Below, one piece after another: positions 6,950-10,061 of a DNA stretch of 10,061 nt. The stretch is taken from assembly GCA_015478945.1 (NCBI GenBank), contig JABUQX010099357.1, positions 17,501 to 27,561 on the forward strand, in the 5' to 3' direction. The stretch comes from Trachelipus rathkii (lineage: Eukaryota > Arthropoda > Malacostraca > Isopoda > Trachelipodidae). Both the position numbers and the translations under genes were made by a program. The notes under the pieces were generated by a model that worked only from the letters and a program-made list of their open reading frames with translations, made no database searches and was not told where the DNA came from. Positions within the stretch are counted from its first letter, which is position 1. Each line of letters opens with the position of its first letter.

Positions 6950-7719
6950 CGTTCAACCCAGCTCTTTTACATACCGCTGCCAATCTCTCCACATCTCGTC
7001 AAACTCTCTTGCAGACTCGCACACAGAACAATCATCCGCATACAATAGGTAGGGCACTCTCCATGCCTTCGCGATTTCCATCATCTCTACACCAGATTTC
7101 CTGCCAATCCCCACCTCGAATTCTTTTATAACCCATCCATATACAAATTGAATAACAAGGAGACATAACACAACCTGTCTCACTCCGCTAATCCTAAACC
7201 AATCACATTGACACCATTTTATTCTACATACATCACGTTCACTATCGATACATCCTTTTGATTCCTATTCAGAAGCCTACCCCACACCAATCTATCAATA
7301 TATTTGCCATAGAGGGCTTCCTATTAAACTCTAGTCATATCGCCTGTTGTAAATCACATAAAACTAAATATATTTATTTTCTTTCCCTCATTTTCTCAAA
7401 TCATTTGTTTAAATGTAAAGGTTTGATCCACCTCCTCCTACCACTGCCTAAACGCAACCTTGTTCTTCACCACTCAGTCCGTCAGTCACTCGATTCGCAC
7501 CTTCGACCAAAATACCACAAAGCATATACTCCCTAATGCAAGTTAAAACAACTCAATAACCTTATCCCTATAATTTCTACAGTTTCCTTTTTCTCTCCCT
7601 TACCCTTATCAAGGGTACTATTAACGCTCTCCTCCAATTCTTGGAACTATACCCTCCAATAAACGCTTTATTACATAAATTCCTTCCAAATCCAATAATC
7701 ACCATCTCGCCTCTAAGCT
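6950..7719 (-). pseudogene. LINE reverse transcriptase domain (YADD type), broken
   Basis: Minus-strand blocks occur in order: NWRRALIVP near 7640, KGKGEKKE (about 7608-7585), EEQGC followed by a glycine-rich stretch (about 7468-7430), a decayed 'FVDL.KAYDRV' region near 7360, EALYGKYIDRLVWGRLL (about 7322-7270), and GVRQ then, after a frameshift, the CVMSP..FN block near 7165. A 76-codon frame (7183-6953) then reads through VIKEFEVGIGRKSGVE to LLYADD, with the catalytic YADD at 7042-7031, and on to a W-rich helix. The YADD aspartates are intact, but the first catalytic aspartate lies in damaged sequence. Several frameshifts and stops confirm a dead copy. The plus-strand 122-codon frame over 6763-7131 is its shadow. 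Confidence 0.85.
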
Positions 7720-8559
7720 CTTGATCATTTCACTAAAAGTAATTTCATCTATAACTGCAGATTAACCATTCTTCGACTTTCTCGCCTACCCATTACCTCC
7801 TCTTACTAATAACAGTCATCCCACCAAATACTATTCCTTCTTCGGCACCAATCAAACCAACACATTCAGCTAACACCAGCCTCAATAATTACTGTTAATA
7901 ATTTTAGTAATATTCCGAAGTGTTCCCTGTACACTCCCCTCACATCCATTTCATCAGTTACAAAAGCCACATCCCTATTCATTATTCTAAGGAGATTCTC
8001 CTTATTCTCATCTTAACCTTTCGGCTTCCTTCCAGAAGAGCTTCCTGATTTCCCTTGTATGTCTGCATTCAATCCCTTCCAAGACTGTTCATTTACCTTC
8101 TTGTTATCCTCTTACGTATACACGATTTGTTAGTATTTCTTTTTTCTCTTATATCATTCACAAGCATCTTTCTTTGAATCTTCATTTTGTTTTAGTACAT
8201 TCAACCACGCTGTCTTTTTTACCTTTAACCGCTTTCATCACCTCTTCATTCACAATTCGCTGTTAACGATTCTTACTTCCTCACGTTTAGCACATCCCAG
8301 GCACTTCCTTTGACTACTAACAATTGCTTCCTTCAGTTTGCGCCCCAGATTTGTTCAGTATACACTTGTTTCACATATCGCACACGTATTTACTCAAGGG
8401 CCGTTTCCTTACAGTACATTATGGCCTTGATTTGCCTCTTTGCCACTTAACTTTCACTCCCTTAATATTAACGTACTTGAAGTGAGTCCGTGTGTCGTCG
8501 TATCACGCGTTACTCAATCGATTCGCCATCACAAGCCCCTAGACGACCGGAATAACCTT
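7720..8559 (-). pseudogene. LINE linker between endonuclease and reverse transcriptase, heavily decayed
   Basis: Sequence of the right length and position for the charged linker of this LINE family, read on the minus strand. Only scattered matches survive, such as a KKVNEQ-like stretch near 8090 and an FWKEAER-like stretch near 8025, both out of frame with each other. No functional motif is expected here. Continuity with clear domains on both sides supports the assignment more than the sequence itself. Confidence 0.6.
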
Positions 8560-9327
8560 AAGTATTGTAACATAGAACGGATAATCGAGCCGAGTAATCC
8601 CGCATTCCTCTAAACCCATACAGTCACAGGTAGAATTGATGTAGGAACATCAACACATACTTCAAACATCTCCTCATTTACAAGCACAAAATCAAGTCAT
8701 ACTTTTTCACTTGATACAGATCCTACCTACACCAATCAGTAATACTATAATGAATACTCTTGTGTTTAAGAAAGTATTACTTACCCACACATACGTCTCT
8801 CTTCACAGAAATCAATCACCTTCCTACCATTCTCATCTTTCCTACTACACTCTCCCAAAAACCACCTGTTATAACATACCTTTTTTGATCACCTATCCAA
8901 CCATTCAGGTCCCCCCAAAACTATCAATCTGAAACTCCTACTCATCACATTGAAAACATCATTCAAATTATCCAAAAATATCGCACTCTCCAACATTACC
9001 CTCAGATGGACCCATACGTCCACACAAGCACACCTTGACCTTTTCAAACTTAAATTTTAAAAGCATTAGAATTCTAGGACTCACACACACAAAGTCACCA
9101 TAGCTTTGTAACGCAACAGGTCATCATGCAAAATTTGCAACTCTTCTCTACTCTCTCATATCTCTTCACACCAGCAGACCCAATTTCACACACATCACTT
9201 AATTTCAACTTTTTCCTTTCATCTTTGTTTCAGGTCACAGCGAGCAAAGCAAATTTTGCCCTTTCTAAATAGATCCTCAATCTCTCCTCTTCTCTCAACA
9301 TTTTTCTCTGACATTCAATGTACCCAT
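8560..9327 (-). pseudogene. Apurinic-type endonuclease domain of the LINE, broken
   Basis: Would have nicked target DNA to prime reverse transcription. The domain starts with MGTLNVRE at 9327, matching the usual '(G)TWNVR' opening, and continues after a frameshift as GEIEDLFRKGKIALLAVT, the block that in relatives ends 'ETK' and holds the catalytic glutamate. Here a stop replaces that end. VKVCLCGRMGPSEGN (about 9000-9050) matches the 'v..aYgP' block. DLNGWIGD (8911-8888) is the GD.N....G motif with its catalytic Asp and Asn kept. VIDFCEERR and NTFF/KHKSIH blocks (about 8745-8815) follow with frameshifts, then MTDLVLV-like sequence near 8690. The final SDH motif is not clearly readable. Not functional as it stands. 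Confidence 0.8.
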
Positions 9328-9690
9328 AACGAGTCATACAATTTCGCCGAAAGTTAGAGGTCGTTTACGGCGATCACGACATCTGCCGCGGCATGCAATA
9401 AGCATTCCTAGCAGAGTAGGTGGTAGTAAGGGCAGCGGCAACCCACTACGCACGGCCGCTTAGTCGACTTCTACGACAGGCAAGGACATACGATGTGGGA
9501 ATTTTTCTCCCCAACACAGGGATTTATAATAAAAAGTTGTCTGTAAGGTGGTATCTAGAAGTGGGGTGTGTACTTTATTCATGTGTATATTGATATGTGG
9601 ATAAATGGTGTTTAGTAATATGTTGGCCTGGAGGATGAAGTGTGTGAAGAATAGTGAAGCGCAAAAGAAAGGCGGCACCAATTAAAAATG
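9328..9690 (-). other. Probable 5' untranslated region of the LINE
   Basis: Sequence between the first recognisable endonuclease codons and the (AT)n tract. About 9330-9475 is clearly GC-richer than its surroundings; 9480-9690 is ordinary mixed sequence. I see no recognisable promoter motif and no convincing coding frame. The 73-codon minus-strand frame at 9460-9681 has no domain I recognise. LINEs of this type normally keep an internal promoter here, but that is family knowledge and not visible. Confidence 0.45.
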
Positions 9691-9695
9691 GGAGG

Positions 9696-9764
9696 TAATA
9701 TATATATATATTTATATATATATATTATATATATATATATAATAAATATATATATATATATATA

Positions 9765-9801
<37 letters not shown>

Positions 9802-9964
9802 TTATATATATCAATATACTAATATAATAATATGATATATATATATATATATGATATATATATATTATATATATATATAGTTATATTATATATATATATA
9901 TAAATATATATTATATAATATCTATACTATATATATATATATATATATATACTATATTATATAA
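9696..9964. repeat. (AT)n microsatellite tract
   Basis: About 270 bases of interrupted TA repeat marking the 5' limit of the minus-strand LINE. Confidence 0.95.
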
Positions 9965-10061
9965 TTCACACACACGTAGCAAGAATTTCGAAGGGTTCGG
10001 AAAAGGCATTGCTGGAATTTGATGGCTGGTTAAATGTTTTGGTAGTATTATCATTGAACTT
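9965..10061. other. Unassigned unique sequence at right edge
   Basis: Starts with a short CA run. One plus-strand frame stays open to the window end (about 33 codons, including ARISKGSEKALLEFDGW) with ordinary residue composition, but the piece is too short to judge. It could be the edge of a gene or of another transposon that continues outside the window. Confidence 0.3.

Larger units (their letters stand above)
5992..9690 (-). mobile_element. Near-full-length decayed LINE of the apurinic-endonuclease type
   Basis: On the minus strand, endonuclease, linker, reverse transcriptase and C-terminal domains occur in the correct order over about 3.1 kb, with about 350 bases of 5' sequence and 250 of 3' sequence. 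The bounds are set by (AT)n tracts on both sides and are approximate. The gene is riddled with stops and frameshifts, so the copy cannot move itself. From memory this domain series is typical of a LINE family abundant in crustacean genomes; I do not assign a clade. On the plus strand the region looks C/T-rich and has scattered short frames, all antisense shadows. It lies tail-to-tail with the R2/NeSL-type relic, since both 3' ends face the (AT)n tract at 5850-5991. Confidence 0.85.

Noticed and set aside
6226..7536. Plus-strand frames of 68-122 codons
   Set aside because: They are antisense to the minus-strand LINE, whose motifs (YADD, MDNLR, KGKG) occur in order on the other strand; the plus-strand products show no domain.
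7935..7965. Second hammerhead on the minus strand (a CTGATGA match near 7955)
   Set aside because: The box is not followed by a stem II hairpin or a GAAA-type closing block, so it is a chance 7-base match.

Overview
This window looks like intergenic DNA from a eukaryotic genome that is rich in microsatellites and retrotransposons, most plausibly an arthropod and perhaps a decapod crustacean. The grounds are long (AT)n tracts, a pure (GA)n tract, no intact protein gene, and a LINE whose C-terminal signature (MDNLR block, YADD reverse transcriptase box) I associate from memory with crustacean genomes. The host assignment is inference. I see no tRNA, rRNA, bacterial operon or CRISPR array, and every long reading frame is either broken transposon sequence or a by-product of simple repeats.

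Layout. 1-608: AT-rich sequence and an (AT)n tract, with unassigned DNA between. 609-872: AT-rich unassigned DNA with small dyads. 873-1825: a minisatellite that passes from degenerate 25-36 bp units to eight copies of a 51 bp unit. 1860-1979: (AT)n. 2039-2337: a long near-perfect palindrome holding a hammerhead ribozyme motif on each arm. 2334-3090: (AT)n around a unique island. 3098-3382: GATA and GA microsatellite. 3392-5492: plus-strand relic of a restriction-like-endonuclease LINE of the R2/NeSL type, followed by two copies of a 175 bp repeat. 5850-5991: (AT)n. 5992-9690: nearly complete but decayed LINE of a second, apurinic-endonuclease type, on the minus strand. 9696-9964: (AT)n, then a short unique end.

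The most interesting feature is the palindrome at 2039-2337. Its plus strand carries the parts of a type I hammerhead ribozyme: a CTGATGA box, a 5 bp stem II, a GAAA box, an ACGTC cleavage site and a two-part stem I. Its minus strand carries the mirror copy, which has lost two bases exactly at the cleavage/stem III site. It may be a non-autonomous, ribozyme-bearing foldback element related to Penelope-like elements or animal retrozymes. No Penelope-type reverse transcriptase is visible here, so that link is inference.

The two LINE relics belong to different endonuclease classes, run in opposite directions, and are dead: both have many stops and frameshifts. They do not form a pathway with each other or with the ribozyme element. 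Nearly every recognisable module starts or stops at a microsatellite, so the window reads as a patchwork of insertions in repeat-rich DNA.
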